45,912 bases of DNA from Caldilineaceae bacterium (GTDB lineage Bacteria; Chloroflexota; Anaerolineae; Caldilineales; Caldilineaceae): positions 1 to 45,912 of the forward strand of contig JACSRH010000213.1 of assembly GCA_014879855.1 (NCBI GenBank). Reading direction: 5' to 3'. This document shows, piece after piece, positions 39,301-45,630 of this stretch. The notes below the pieces were generated by a model, which did not search any database, was not told where the DNA came from, and saw only the letters and a program-made list of their open reading frames with translations. The translations under genes and the position numbers were made by a program. Position 1 is the first letter of the stretch; every line of letters begins with the position of its first letter.

Positions 39301-39488
39301 ACCGCCTGACAGGCGCGCTGAAAGGCCACCGCGCCGTAGAGCACGTTGGCGTCGGTCAGCGCCAGATACGCCATGCCATCCTGCGCCGCGCGCGCGGCCA
39401 GCGCTTCGACTGGCGCTGTAGCGCTCAGCAGCGAATACCAGGAGTGAACGTTCAGATGAACAATGGTGGCAGGGTCGACTGACGACAT
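36375..39488 (-). CDS. DNA polymerase III alpha-like, error-prone DnaE2/ImuC type
   Basis: A C-family DNA polymerase of 1037 aa, near the DnaE2 size and shorter than replicative DnaE (about 1150-1250). The PHP domain opens with VHLNVHSWYSLLSA. The catalytic core has PDIDLDF near residue 405 (the two palm aspartates) and KIDLLG near 559 (third aspartate). The helix-hairpin-helix and tail contain GFNQGHATAYADVSYRSAYV and ARRLGIDVRPPHVNFS. The end is an OB-like module (VQVMGVRLPGWTGGKGFFLSD). DnaE2 proteins act in SOS-induced mutagenic translesion synthesis, usually with ImuA/ImuB, which are not in this window. Assignment to DnaE2 is from length and the C-terminal sequence; a second replicative DnaE elsewhere is assumed. 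No clear ribosome-binding site precedes ATG 39488. Confidence 0.85.
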   Translation of the reverse strand: MSSVDPATIVHLNVHSWYSLLSATAPVEALAARAAQDGMAYLALTDANVLYGAVAFQRACQAVDVHPIIGMTATMEAPNGMALHQSPGELTLLATGPEGYRSLCRLSSTLQGTPARAGIFAARLTWDELKTHQQGLLCLSGGRRGWVDYLLRRGERAAAARVVSWLAGVFGERAWLTIDCCRAEAEALGREVAALAGRFGIGTVAAQAIYCLDPEARARLHLLAAIARNAPLNALAAEDRLDSGDPDITLHWLSPQEMVACYAAFPAALHATASVAAACQPALPDGRPIWPVLALPAGQTSDQALAAQVAEGLQARYGGAAPRADWEDLIARRDAELAAIGRHGFAPLFLLVADIVRYARGRDIPVSTRGSVANSLVAYCIGITTVDPIEHDLLFERFLNPARTSLPDIDLDFCSVRRDEVLAYVRRTYGADRVALVATISTLRLRSALRETAKAYGLDETTTARLVKRLPEDWHPDPRRRTAQTLEAALEKVDNPALHPVVRAAFGLLRQPDHLSVHPGGVVITPGPLTDIVPVQMAPKGFLITQFDHGDVEALGLPKIDLLGIRALTVLADAAEIVRTHADPAFRVDAIPLDDALTGEMLARGDAIGVFQCESSGAQRTLRQLAARTVQDLAVANAFFKPGPALGGMVQHFIRRYRGEEPVSYLHPALAPILHRTKGVLIFQEQILRIAREIAGLSWQEAEHLRKGMSKFQGAEMAAIRARFVAGCQRPAPDGPALSEAQARTLWEQVEPFAGYGFNQGHATAYADVSYRSAYVRAHWPAAFLCARLANWGGFHHPAIYIAEARRLGIDVRPPHVNFSQGEFTLAHEAAQAVLYMGLNQVRGLRQASVQTIIGERSRAAFSDLTDLLRRAPLQRKEIAHLIQCGALDGLGASRASLLAEADSSARGERQQFSFDFMARPVEAESAAQRLAWEEHILGQPISVHPLDLLQPAAEGVTSLATVADLPRQAVQVMGVRLPGWTGGKGFFLSDCTHFCIAALPRGVSNPPVWAPVRIRGRWLEDGWGSGWLQVEQMERV

Positions 39489-39514
39489 AGGGCGATCTTA
39501 CGTCTTACCAAGAG

Positions 39515-39547
39515 AATCTCCAATCTTTAACCTTGATGTCGGAGATT
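39515..39547. repeat. Short inverted repeat upstream of the DnaE2-like gene
   Basis: AATCTCC (39515-39521) and GGAGATT (39541-39547) are exact reverse complements. The flanks (agagaatctccaatct, ggagattagagaa) resemble the 9840-9885 stem-loop, so both may belong to one small intergenic repeat family. Confidence 0.4.
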
Positions 39548-39650
39548 AGAGAAATGCTATCGGCGCGTGCTCAAACAGGTGACGATAGCGTTGCTCACTG
39601 GCTTGGGTCGTACTGGATGATCCGTGGTTCTTGCGACCTGGGCGGAACGT
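39546..39650 (-). pseudogene. PAS-domain fragment (sensor protein remnant)
   Basis: The minus strand reads TTQASEQRYRHLFEHAPIAFL and then stops at 39546. The SEQRYRHLFEHAPIA part matches the start of PAS domains in sensor kinases. The rest of such a protein is missing on both sides. It was recognised by motif only. Confidence 0.4.
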
Positions 39651-39701
39651 GGCGTCGCCTAATACAACAATCCATGGCTGCCAGATCAGCGTCAGCCACC
39701 A

Positions 39702-39750
39702 GTCAGTCTGCCGATCGGTGGCGTCGATTTGCGCCTGGAGCGCGTCCTGT
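39702..39750 (-). pseudogene. Fragment resembling the C-terminal helix of Eco57I/TaqI-type DNA methylases
   Basis: In the same minus-strand frame, upstream of the PAS fragment, LQAQIDATDRQTD resembles the common QRQIDATDRQID-LVYELYGL ending of such methylases. The LVYELYGL part is gone. This is a short match and could be chance. Confidence 0.3.
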
Positions 39751-39856
39751 GCTGACGGCGTGCGCGCGGGAGCCTGTAAAATTCTTTGTGCATGAAAGGA
39801 AAAAGAATTGGTTGACTGAAGAGGAAACGGCTTGCGCCAGGAGATGACAGTCGAAT

Positions 39857-40203
39857 CAGGCGCACTTTGCGATCGAGCCGCCGCCGAACGGTGTTGAACA
39901 TTCGACGGCGGCTTCTGGAGGGGGAAGGTCGATCTCCTCAGGCGTCAACAGCACCGCGGTCTGGCACGTGGCCGTGCCCGAGGCGTCGACGATCAGGGCA
40001 ACCGCGGCCCCGCGGCATTGTCTGGGAAATCGCCAATGATGTACAGGTCGCTCTCGCCAAATGCATAAGAGAAGACTTCGACGCTGCCTCCCACCGACTT
40101 GATCAGTTTCTCGACGGCGACCCGTCGCACAATGCCGCCATCTTTGAGCAGGCCTTCGCGCCTTCACCAACATAGCTTGCTTGAATCAGATACTTCGCCA
40201 AGG
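39857..40203 (-). pseudogene. GYD-domain protein gene broken by two frameshifts
   Basis: From a TTG at about 40202 the minus strand reads AKYLIQASYVGEGAK, shifts frame, and continues LLKDGGIVRRVAVEKLIKSV, GGSVEVFSYAFGESDLYIIG and DFPDNAA. It then shifts again at a GC-run near 40010, and continues AVALIVDASGTATCQTAVLL and TPEEIDL. Joined, this is a complete GYD-domain protein of about 100 residues plus an extended tail. Two indels and the lack of an ATG point to decay. The domain is small, and its function is not well established. Confidence 0.75.
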
Positions 40204-40271
40204 CTGGCCGCAAAACGCAGACGGGCGCCAGCGCTTGCCTGAACCACTGCTTGTTCTGCTGCTTTCTCACG

Positions 40272-40371
40272 CCAAGTCGCGCCGGCCAAAGACCCAGACG
40301 GCGCCACCGATGCCACCGAGCAGCCAGACCAGCAAGATGCCCACCCCGAACGCATCCACCGCTCCCGTCGC
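40272..40371 (-). pseudogene. C-terminal tail of an ABC-2 type permease
   Basis: The minus strand reads VDAFGVGILLVWLLGGIGGA then VWVFGRRDLA and a stop. It is one hydrophobic helix with the FGRRDL ending common in ABC-2 permeases. A stop (TAG) lies just before it and no upstream part remains. Confidence 0.45.
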
Positions 40372-40388
40372 CACGATTTCCTATGACC

Positions 40389-40558
40389 GCACGCTGGCGC
40401 AAGGCGCACTCGCCTGGCTGTGGGCGCGCAGCGAGCGTATGATCCCGATTCCTGGTTTCCGTACGGTAGCGCAGGTGGAGGAGAACTGCCGTGCCATGCA
40501 ATTTGGCCCGCTGACAGCCGGTCAGATGGCGGAGGTCGAAACCTTATTGGGGCGGTAG
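40389..40558 (+). pseudogene. Aldo/keto reductase C-terminal remnant
   Basis: In the plus frame ending at 40558, TLAQGALAWLWARSERMIPI, PGFRTVAQVEENCRAMQFG and PLTAGQMAEVETLLGR match the last 55 residues of aldo/keto reductases, including the IPIPGFRT cofactor-binding segment. Nothing upstream in any frame matches the rest of the barrel, and the preceding sequence reads the other way as a permease tail. Confidence 0.7.
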
Positions 40559-40664
40559 CGGCCGTTCTTGCGTCAGAACGTCATAACGCAGCCTTGTCAT
40601 CTGCGTCATCTGTGGATGACTTTGGCTTTTGTAGCGCATAGCGGAGTTCGATGCGCCAGCTTTG

Positions 40665-41831
40665 TCAGCTTAAGGCATGTGACCGATCTACGTCTGCGTG
40701 CTCGTAGCTACGCCCGCGCGCGCCGATGTACTGCGAAGCCGGTCGGATCAGGCGGCCGGTGGCGATCTGCTCCCACGCATGGCCGATCCAGCCGGCGACG
40801 CGCCCCACGGCAAAGGTCGGCGCGAAGAGATCGGTGGGCAGCGCCAAGCCGTGCAGCAGCAGGGCCGTGTAAAATTCCACATTCGTCTGCAAATTGCGCC
40901 CTGGCTTGAATTCGGCCAGCAGCCGCACCGCGGTTTCTTCGACCGCACCGGCCAGCGTATATAACGCCATGTCGCCATCCGCCGCGTACAGATCGCGGGC
41001 GGCCGCAGCCAGCACCTCGGCACGCGGGTCGCGCACTTTGTAGATGCGATGGCCGAAGCCCATCAGCCGCTCACCGGTCTCCAGTTTGGCGCGCAAGTAC
41101 GCTTCAGCGCGCGTTGCCTCGCCGATCGCGAAGACCATGTCCAGCGCCGGTCCTGGCGCGCCACCGTGCAGCGGCCCCTTGAGCGCACCGATCGCGCCGG
41201 TGATCGCCGAAACCAGGTCGGAACGGGTGGCGATGATGACGCGCGCGGTAAAGGTCGATGCGTTTAGCCCGTGGTCGATCACCGTATTCAGATAGGTCTC
41301 CAGCCCGCGCACGCGCGCGGCGTTGGGCACGCTGCCGGTCAACATGTAGAGATAGTTGGCGGCGTGACCCAGCGCGGGATCGGGCGCAATCGGCGCGGCG
41401 CCCTGCTGAAGCCGCCAGTACGCGGCGACCACGGTGGGGATGCGCGCCAGCAGCACATGGCCCAGCGTGCCGTCATCGAGCGCCGAAGCGGGCAGATCCA
41501 GGTCAATCGCGCCGGCAGCCATGCGCAGCGCGTCCATCGCCGGGCGGTTCGTGCGGGCGGCGCTTTGCAGCAGATCCAGCAGCGCGGGGGGCAGCGCACG
41601 CCAGCGCGCCAGCTCACTGTGCAGATGGATGACTTCAACACTGGTGGGCAGGCGGTCGTACCAGAGCAGGTGCACCATCGCTTCAAACGAAAGGGTGGAC
41701 GCCACCTCCTCCAGCGCGTAGCCGGCCAGGATCAGCTCGCCGCGCTGCCCATCCACATGGCTGAGTCGCGTCTGCGCGGCGACGACGCCCTCCAGCCCGG
41801 AGACGAAACCGTTGTTTGGATCGGTGCTCAT
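40665..41831 (-). CDS. Citrate synthase family protein
   Basis: Condenses oxaloacetate (or propionyl-type partners) with acyl-CoA. The 388 aa carry the citrate synthase signatures LNASTFTARVIIATRSD, LHGGAPGPALDMV (catalytic His region), GFGHRIYKVRDPRAEVL (second His) and PTFAVGRVAGWIGHAWEQ. The ATG at 41831 is chosen for the GAGGGAG site upstream; the frame itself reaches 41867. The length of about 380 aa is that of the type I dimeric/2-methylcitrate synthase group, so citrate or 2-methylcitrate synthase are both possible. It is transcribed divergently from the HTH-fused paralog across a 217-bp control region. Confidence 0.92.
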   Translation of the reverse strand: MSTDPNNGFVSGLEGVVAAQTRLSHVDGQRGELILAGYALEEVASTLSFEAMVHLLWYDRLPTSVEVIHLHSELARWRALPPALLDLLQSAARTNRPAMDALRMAAGAIDLDLPASALDDGTLGHVLLARIPTVVAAYWRLQQGAAPIAPDPALGHAANYLYMLTGSVPNAARVRGLETYLNTVIDHGLNASTFTARVIIATRSDLVSAITGAIGALKGPLHGGAPGPALDMVFAIGEATRAEAYLRAKLETGERLMGFGHRIYKVRDPRAEVLAAAARDLYAADGDMALYTLAGAVEETAVRLLAEFKPGRNLQTNVEFYTALLLHGLALPTDLFAPTFAVGRVAGWIGHAWEQIATGRLIRPASQYIGARGRSYEHADVDRSHALS

Positions 41832-41867
41832 TGACTCCCTCTTTCTGTTCGTGCTTGCTACCAACAT

Positions 41868-41964
41868 ACGTGATGCGTGATGCGTGACATTGTGGTAAAA
41901 AATGAAATGTTTTTACAGCTTTGCATAGGAGAGCATTTCCTACGCATCACGCCTTGCGCATCAC
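41868..41964. repeat. Intergenic 'tgatgcg' inverted repeat between the citrate synthase genes
   Basis: The left arm 41868-41887 (acgTGATGCGTGATGCGtga) and right arm 41942-41964 (CGCATCAcgccttGCGCATCA) hold two copies each of TGATGCG in opposite orientation around an A/T-rich centre. It is similar in style to mobile intergenic repeats. Confidence 0.6.
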
Positions 41965-41967
41965 CCA

Positions 41968-41996
41968 TTGACAACAGACAGCATAAAATATACAAT
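41968..41996 (+). promoter_or_regulatory. Strong sigma-70 promoter of the HTH-citrate synthase gene
   Basis: A perfect TTGACA (41968-41973), 17 bases, then TACAAT (41991-41996). Predicted transcription start is near 42003, about 46 bases before the GTG start. Confidence 0.7.
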
Positions 41997-42010
41997 CAAC
42001 ATTGTCAATC

Positions 42011-42026
42011 TTGATTAGTAAATCAA
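42011..42026. promoter_or_regulatory. Perfect inverted repeat, likely operator
   Basis: TTGATT-N4-AATCAA at 42011-42026, just after the predicted transcription start. A second inverted pair, TTGACAA (41968-41974) and TTGTCAA (42002-42008), brackets the promoter. The adjacent gene encodes its own HTH, so autoregulation is a reasonable guess. Confidence 0.45.
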
Positions 42027-42048
42027 TCTATTGGAAAGGAGAAGCGCC

Positions 42049-43263
42049 GTGGAACTGCCCACCCGTTATCTCAGCGCACGCGAGGCCGCCGACCGGTTGG
42101 GGATCAGCGTGGCGACCTTGTACGCATACGTGAGCCGCGGTCTGCTGCGTTCGGAGGCGGTGGACGATGGCAGCCGCGCGCGCCGCTACTATGCGGAAGA
42201 TGTGGAGGCGCTGCGCAGCCGCAAGGAGATGCGCCGCGACCCGGAGAGTGGGGCGCAAAACGCGCTGAGCTACGGCATGCCGGTGCTCGAATCGGCGATT
42301 ACCCTGATCGAGGATGGGTGTCTTTTTTATCGAGGCTACGACGCGTTGGGATTGGCGCAGCAACGCTCGGTCGAGGAGGTGGCGTCGTTGATCTGGCTGG
42401 ATCACCTGGACCCTGGCGATCTGTTTGCACAAGGTGGCGACGCACAGGCGCCTGCCCCGCAATTGGAAGCTTTGGACGCTGTGCAGCACCCGATCGAGTG
42501 CTATCAGGCGACGCTGGCGCGGGCGGCGACGGGCGATCTGGCGGCCTATCTGACGACGCCGGAGGCGATGGCAGCCACCGGTGCACGCATCCTGCACCGG
42601 CTCGTCGCGGCGACGACCAGGCAGCCGGTCGCCACGTCAATCGCGCAGGCGTTGCAAGGAGCCTGCGCGCCCGGCCAGCCGGCGAGCGTCGAGCTTTTTT
42701 CCGCCGCGCTGATCCTGTGCGCCGACCACGAGCTGAATGTTTCGGCCTTCACCGCGCGCTGTGTGGCCTCGGCCGGCTCGACGCCTTATGCAGTGGTGAT
42801 TGCGGGGCTGGCCGCCCTGCAAGGCCATCGGCACGGCGGGCACACGGAGCGGGTCGGCCACCTTTTGCGCGAGGCGAATGACGGCATCGCCGGTGCGGTG
42901 GCGAGCTATCTGCGCCAGGGGGCGTCGATCCCAGGTTTCGGCCACCGGCTTTACCCCGATGGTGACCCGCGCGCACGGCTGCTGCTGGAGATGGTCAATG
43001 CCCGTTATGCCAATGCAGCGATTCCCGCGCTGGCAAACGAACTGCGCCGCACCGTCCACGCATTGACGGGAGCGCAGCCCACCGTGGACTTTGCGCTGGA
43101 GGTCATGGCGCGCACGCTGGAGCTGCCGCCGCACGCGGCGCTGGCACTCTTTGCGCTGGGTCGCACCATCGGCTGGATCGGCCACGCCATCGAGCAGGCG
43201 GCGACGGAGCAGCTTATTCGCCCGCGGGCGCGCTATGTCGGGGCGCAGGGACGCACGTTATAA
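42049..43263 (+). CDS. Citrate synthase fused to N-terminal helix-turn-helix DNA-binding domain
   Basis: A 404-aa protein. Residues of about 4-55 form a MerR/excisionase-like HTH (SAREAADRLGISVATLYAYV, SRGLL, then the wing ARRYYAEDVEALRSRKE). After a short linker the citrate synthase fold starts at about 70 and includes ELNVSAFTARCVASAGS, GHRHGGHTERV, GFGHRLYPDGDPRARLL and ALGRTIGWIGHAIEQ, so both catalytic-histidine regions are present. The GTG at 42049 has AAGGAG 8 bases upstream; an in-frame TTG at 42031 would place that site inside the gene. Such fusions are known in sequence databases, but their role is unclear: enzyme, citrate- or acyl-CoA-sensing regulator, or both. The divergent stand-alone citrate synthase and the operator-like palindrome favour local regulation. 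Confidence 0.92.
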   Translation: MELPTRYLSAREAADRLGISVATLYAYVSRGLLRSEAVDDGSRARRYYAEDVEALRSRKEMRRDPESGAQNALSYGMPVLESAITLIEDGCLFYRGYDALGLAQQRSVEEVASLIWLDHLDPGDLFAQGGDAQAPAPQLEALDAVQHPIECYQATLARAATGDLAAYLTTPEAMAATGARILHRLVAATTRQPVATSIAQALQGACAPGQPASVELFSAALILCADHELNVSAFTARCVASAGSTPYAVVIAGLAALQGHRHGGHTERVGHLLREANDGIAGAVASYLRQGASIPGFGHRLYPDGDPRARLLLEMVNARYANAAIPALANELRRTVHALTGAQPTVDFALEVMARTLELPPHAALALFALGRTIGWIGHAIEQAATEQLIRPRARYVGAQGRTL

Positions 43264-43287
43264 GAATGGCACGATAAGAATGGCACG
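43261..43287. repeat. 14-bp tandem duplication at the stop codon
   Basis: TAAGAATGGCACG(A) occurs at 43261-43274 and again from 43275, the first copy containing the stop codon of the citrate synthase gene. Confidence 0.8.
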
Positions 43288-43351
43288 CGGATGAGGCGGA
43301 TTTTCGCTGATTTCATCCGCGTTGATCTGCCCAATCCGCGTCATCCGCGTG
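43284..43351. repeat. Intergenic palindrome C (atccgcgt type)
   Basis: Arms 43284-43302 and 43333-43351 pair over 18 of 19 bases around a 30-base centre that itself contains 'catccgcg'. It lies between the convergent HTH-citrate synthase and Vps62-like genes. Confidence 0.8.
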
Positions 43352-43365
43352 CTAATTTGGCGCTG

Positions 43366-45171
43366 TTACCCGCCAAAGACCTCGCGCAGGTTATCGCGGA
43401 TCATCAGCACCACAAGCCCGACCAGCAGCAGCACGAGCGCGAGGAACCAGAACTCGTAGAGCAGAATGGCGGCGTTCAGCACCGCCAGCACAATCGTCAC
43501 GCCGTAGAGATAGCTGCGCATGCGCCCGCGCGTGCCGGCCTCCACCGCGCCAAAAGCCACGATGACGCCCGCCAGCCAGAGCGGCCACGTCGGCGGGCGG
43601 AAGAAGAGCAGCGCCACGATGACCAACAGCAGCAGCCCGCCGCTCACCGCGGCCCACCACAGCGCAAAGCGGCTTTGCTGGCCTAGCGACGGCTGCGGCG
43701 CATGGGTGCGCTGGAGGTGGGCGCGCGCCGCGCCAAAGTCGCCAGCGCGCAGCCGGCCAAGCTGCGCTTCACCCGCTTCCAACGTCTCGCCGGCGTCCAC
43801 GAACCGCTGATTGCGCTCGCGCAGCTTGGCGATCTCCGCGTCGAGCGTCGCCTGCCGTCGCTGATAGAGGTCGTCCAGATAGGCAGTCTGCAAGGCGGCG
43901 ACCTCCAGCGCCAGCGTGCGCACAATCGCGCGCTGCTGCTCGATTTGCACGGCCAGCTCCGCTTGCTCGGCGCGCAGCGCGGCCAGCATCTGCACGGTGG
44001 CGGCGACCGCCTCGCGCGGGGGCAGCACCTTGTCCAGCCCGGCCCAGCCCAGCGGGTCGCGCCACGACTCGCGCACGCTGCCGTCGCGATTGTACTTTGG
44101 CCCGGAGGGCGCACGCTCGCCGCCCAGCGGATCCCACGTATCCAGCCCCCACAGCCCGCGGTAGCCATCCACCCAGCCGTCGGCGTCGGAGATCAGGATC
44201 GGCGTCCACGTCTCCGCCTGGCCCGGCCCGATGGCGTGTCCGTCCCCGCGTGCATAGTCCACAAAGGGAATGCTGAGCAGATTCTTCATCCCTGCATCGA
44301 GATTTAGCTGCCCGCTCTGGCGCAAGGTATTCTTCCAGACGCGGTCGAGCGCGGCGGCGACGCCATGCAAGGGCGCCAAAAAAGCCGGTTCCACCTGCAT
44401 CAGATACTCGCCGCGCGTGAAGTAACTGGCGTGTGAGCCGGCGCCGGCGTAGATCACCGGATGGGTGTCGCCGACTTTCTCCACCTCAGGATCATCCCAG
44501 CGCCGGCGCAGGTCGTCGCCGCTGAAGTCGTGCGAGGCGTAGGCCACCCAGCGCGGCATGGGGTCAGCGTCACCCTCGTCGGAAAGGTAGACGAAGATCT
44601 GTTCCCAGTCCGACTCGTGGTCGTTGACGCCGTAAAAGGTGGAGCGGAAGTCGTTCATCACAAAGAAAAAGATGTAGTGAAGCACAATATAGCCGCCGGT
44701 GCGCACGACGCGGCCATAGTAGACGCGCCGCGCATCCTGCTGCACGCTGGCCGCATACTTGCGTTGGGCTGCGGCTGCGGTGCCGCCCGGCACCCGTCCG
44801 CGCACGACCAGCGACAGGTCGAACAGGCCATCCAAAATGCGCGTCGCCAGGCCGACGCGCTGCAGGCGATTGGGCGCGGGCAGCCGCACGTGGTCAGTTT
44901 GGGCAAGCCAGCGTTGGTACTCCACGGGCGGCAGCGGCGCGTCTACATACTGCAAGTAGTAGCGATGCTCGACCGGCGCGGCGCGGAAAGCGGCCAGTGT
45001 CGCCGGCGTCAGTTCGCCCGGCGCGGCCATCAGTTGCGTGTGGCGTTCTTCGTCGGCCAGCCAGAGACTGCACGCCTTCAGATAGCCCTCCACCGCGCAG
45101 GGGAAGAACATTTCGCCCAGGGTGTAGTGCACCACGGGTTCGTAGCGGCGCAACAGGTCGAGATCGTTCAT
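43366..45171 (-). CDS. Vps62-related protein with coiled coil and C-terminal membrane domain
   Basis: A 601-aa protein. The N-terminal 370 residues resemble the Vps62/DUF946 family known mainly from fungi and plants: LLRRYEPVVHYTLGEMFFPC, a core NDHESDWEQIFVYLS and ASHDFSGDDL. HPVIYAGAGSHASYF, with conserved His, Asp and Trp, and a late SIPFVDYARGDG with DPLGWAGLDKVL complete it. A coiled coil follows at about 395-475 (LRAEQAELAVQIEQQRAIV and so on). About four transmembrane helices lie at 505-590, so the domain is tethered by its C-terminus. The function of this family in bacteria is unknown. The start overlaps the stop of the upstream small membrane protein (ATGA). Confidence 0.75.
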   Translation of the reverse strand: MNDLDLLRRYEPVVHYTLGEMFFPCAVEGYLKACSLWLADEERHTQLMAAPGELTPATLAAFRAAPVEHRYYLQYVDAPLPPVEYQRWLAQTDHVRLPAPNRLQRVGLATRILDGLFDLSLVVRGRVPGGTAAAAQRKYAASVQQDARRVYYGRVVRTGGYIVLHYIFFFVMNDFRSTFYGVNDHESDWEQIFVYLSDEGDADPMPRWVAYASHDFSGDDLRRRWDDPEVEKVGDTHPVIYAGAGSHASYFTRGEYLMQVEPAFLAPLHGVAAALDRVWKNTLRQSGQLNLDAGMKNLLSIPFVDYARGDGHAIGPGQAETWTPILISDADGWVDGYRGLWGLDTWDPLGGERAPSGPKYNRDGSVRESWRDPLGWAGLDKVLPPREAVAATVQMLAALRAEQAELAVQIEQQRAIVRTLALEVAALQTAYLDDLYQRRQATLDAEIAKLRERNQRFVDAGETLEAGEAQLGRLRAGDFGAARAHLQRTHAPQPSLGQQSRFALWWAAVSGGLLLLVIVALLFFRPPTWPLWLAGVIVAFGAVEAGTRGRMRSYLYGVTIVLAVLNAAILLYEFWFLALVLLLVGLVVLMIRDNLREVFGG

Positions 45172-45629
45172 GCGCCCACCTTGGCGGCGATGGACTCTTC
45201 AAAGAGGTCGCGCACTTCGCGTTGATTGAGATAGAAGACCATGAAGACGTTCAACAGCATCGACACGTAATCTGGCCCGCCGCTAAAGTAGCCGATGACA
45301 TCGGTCGTCATATAGTAGGCCAGCAGCAGCATCATGCCGTACCAACCCCAGCCGCGGTAGCGCCAGAGGCCAAACGCCACCACGACGGTGATCAGCAGGA
45401 GCAGGAGCGAGACTGCCACGTTGTACAACTCCGGTTCGACCGTTGCCCAGAACTCCCCGGGGAGCGCCAGCGCGCTGATTGCGAACAGCGCAGCCAGCAC
45501 CGCGCCGAGCAGCCCCTGCACCGTCAGCAAGATCAGGATCATGTAGAGGCCAAAAGGACGCCGGCGGCGTAGGGAGGAGGGCAAAGTGGTCGAAGGGTGC
45601 GGGGTGGAATGCGTTGGTAGTGAGTTCAT
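45168..45629 (-). CDS. Small integral membrane protein, unrecognised
   Basis: 153 aa: a polar, Pro/Ser/Thr-rich 35-residue N-terminus, then about four transmembrane helices (MILILLTVQGLLGAVLAALF, VAVSLLLLLITVVVAFGLW, YGMMLLLAYYMTTDVIGYF, YVSMLLNVFMVFYL) and a charged tail. No family is recognised. ATG 45629 is chosen since a GGGGGAAAG site lies upstream and the preceding frame (to 45872) has no membrane or domain character. It is translationally coupled to the Vps62-like gene and follows the truncated gene by one base. Confidence 0.7.
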   Translation of the reverse strand: MNSLPTHSTPHPSTTLPSSLRRRRPFGLYMILILLTVQGLLGAVLAALFAISALALPGEFWATVEPELYNVAVSLLLLLITVVVAFGLWRYRGWGWYGMMLLLAYYMTTDVIGYFSGGPDYVSMLLNVFMVFYLNQREVRDLFEESIAAKVGA

Positions 45630-45630
45630 T

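Noticed and set aside
39533..39847. A 104-codon plus-strand frame as a gene
   Set aside because: Its composition is Arg/Ser-rich without strand or helix pattern, and the opposite strand holds recognisable gene fragments.
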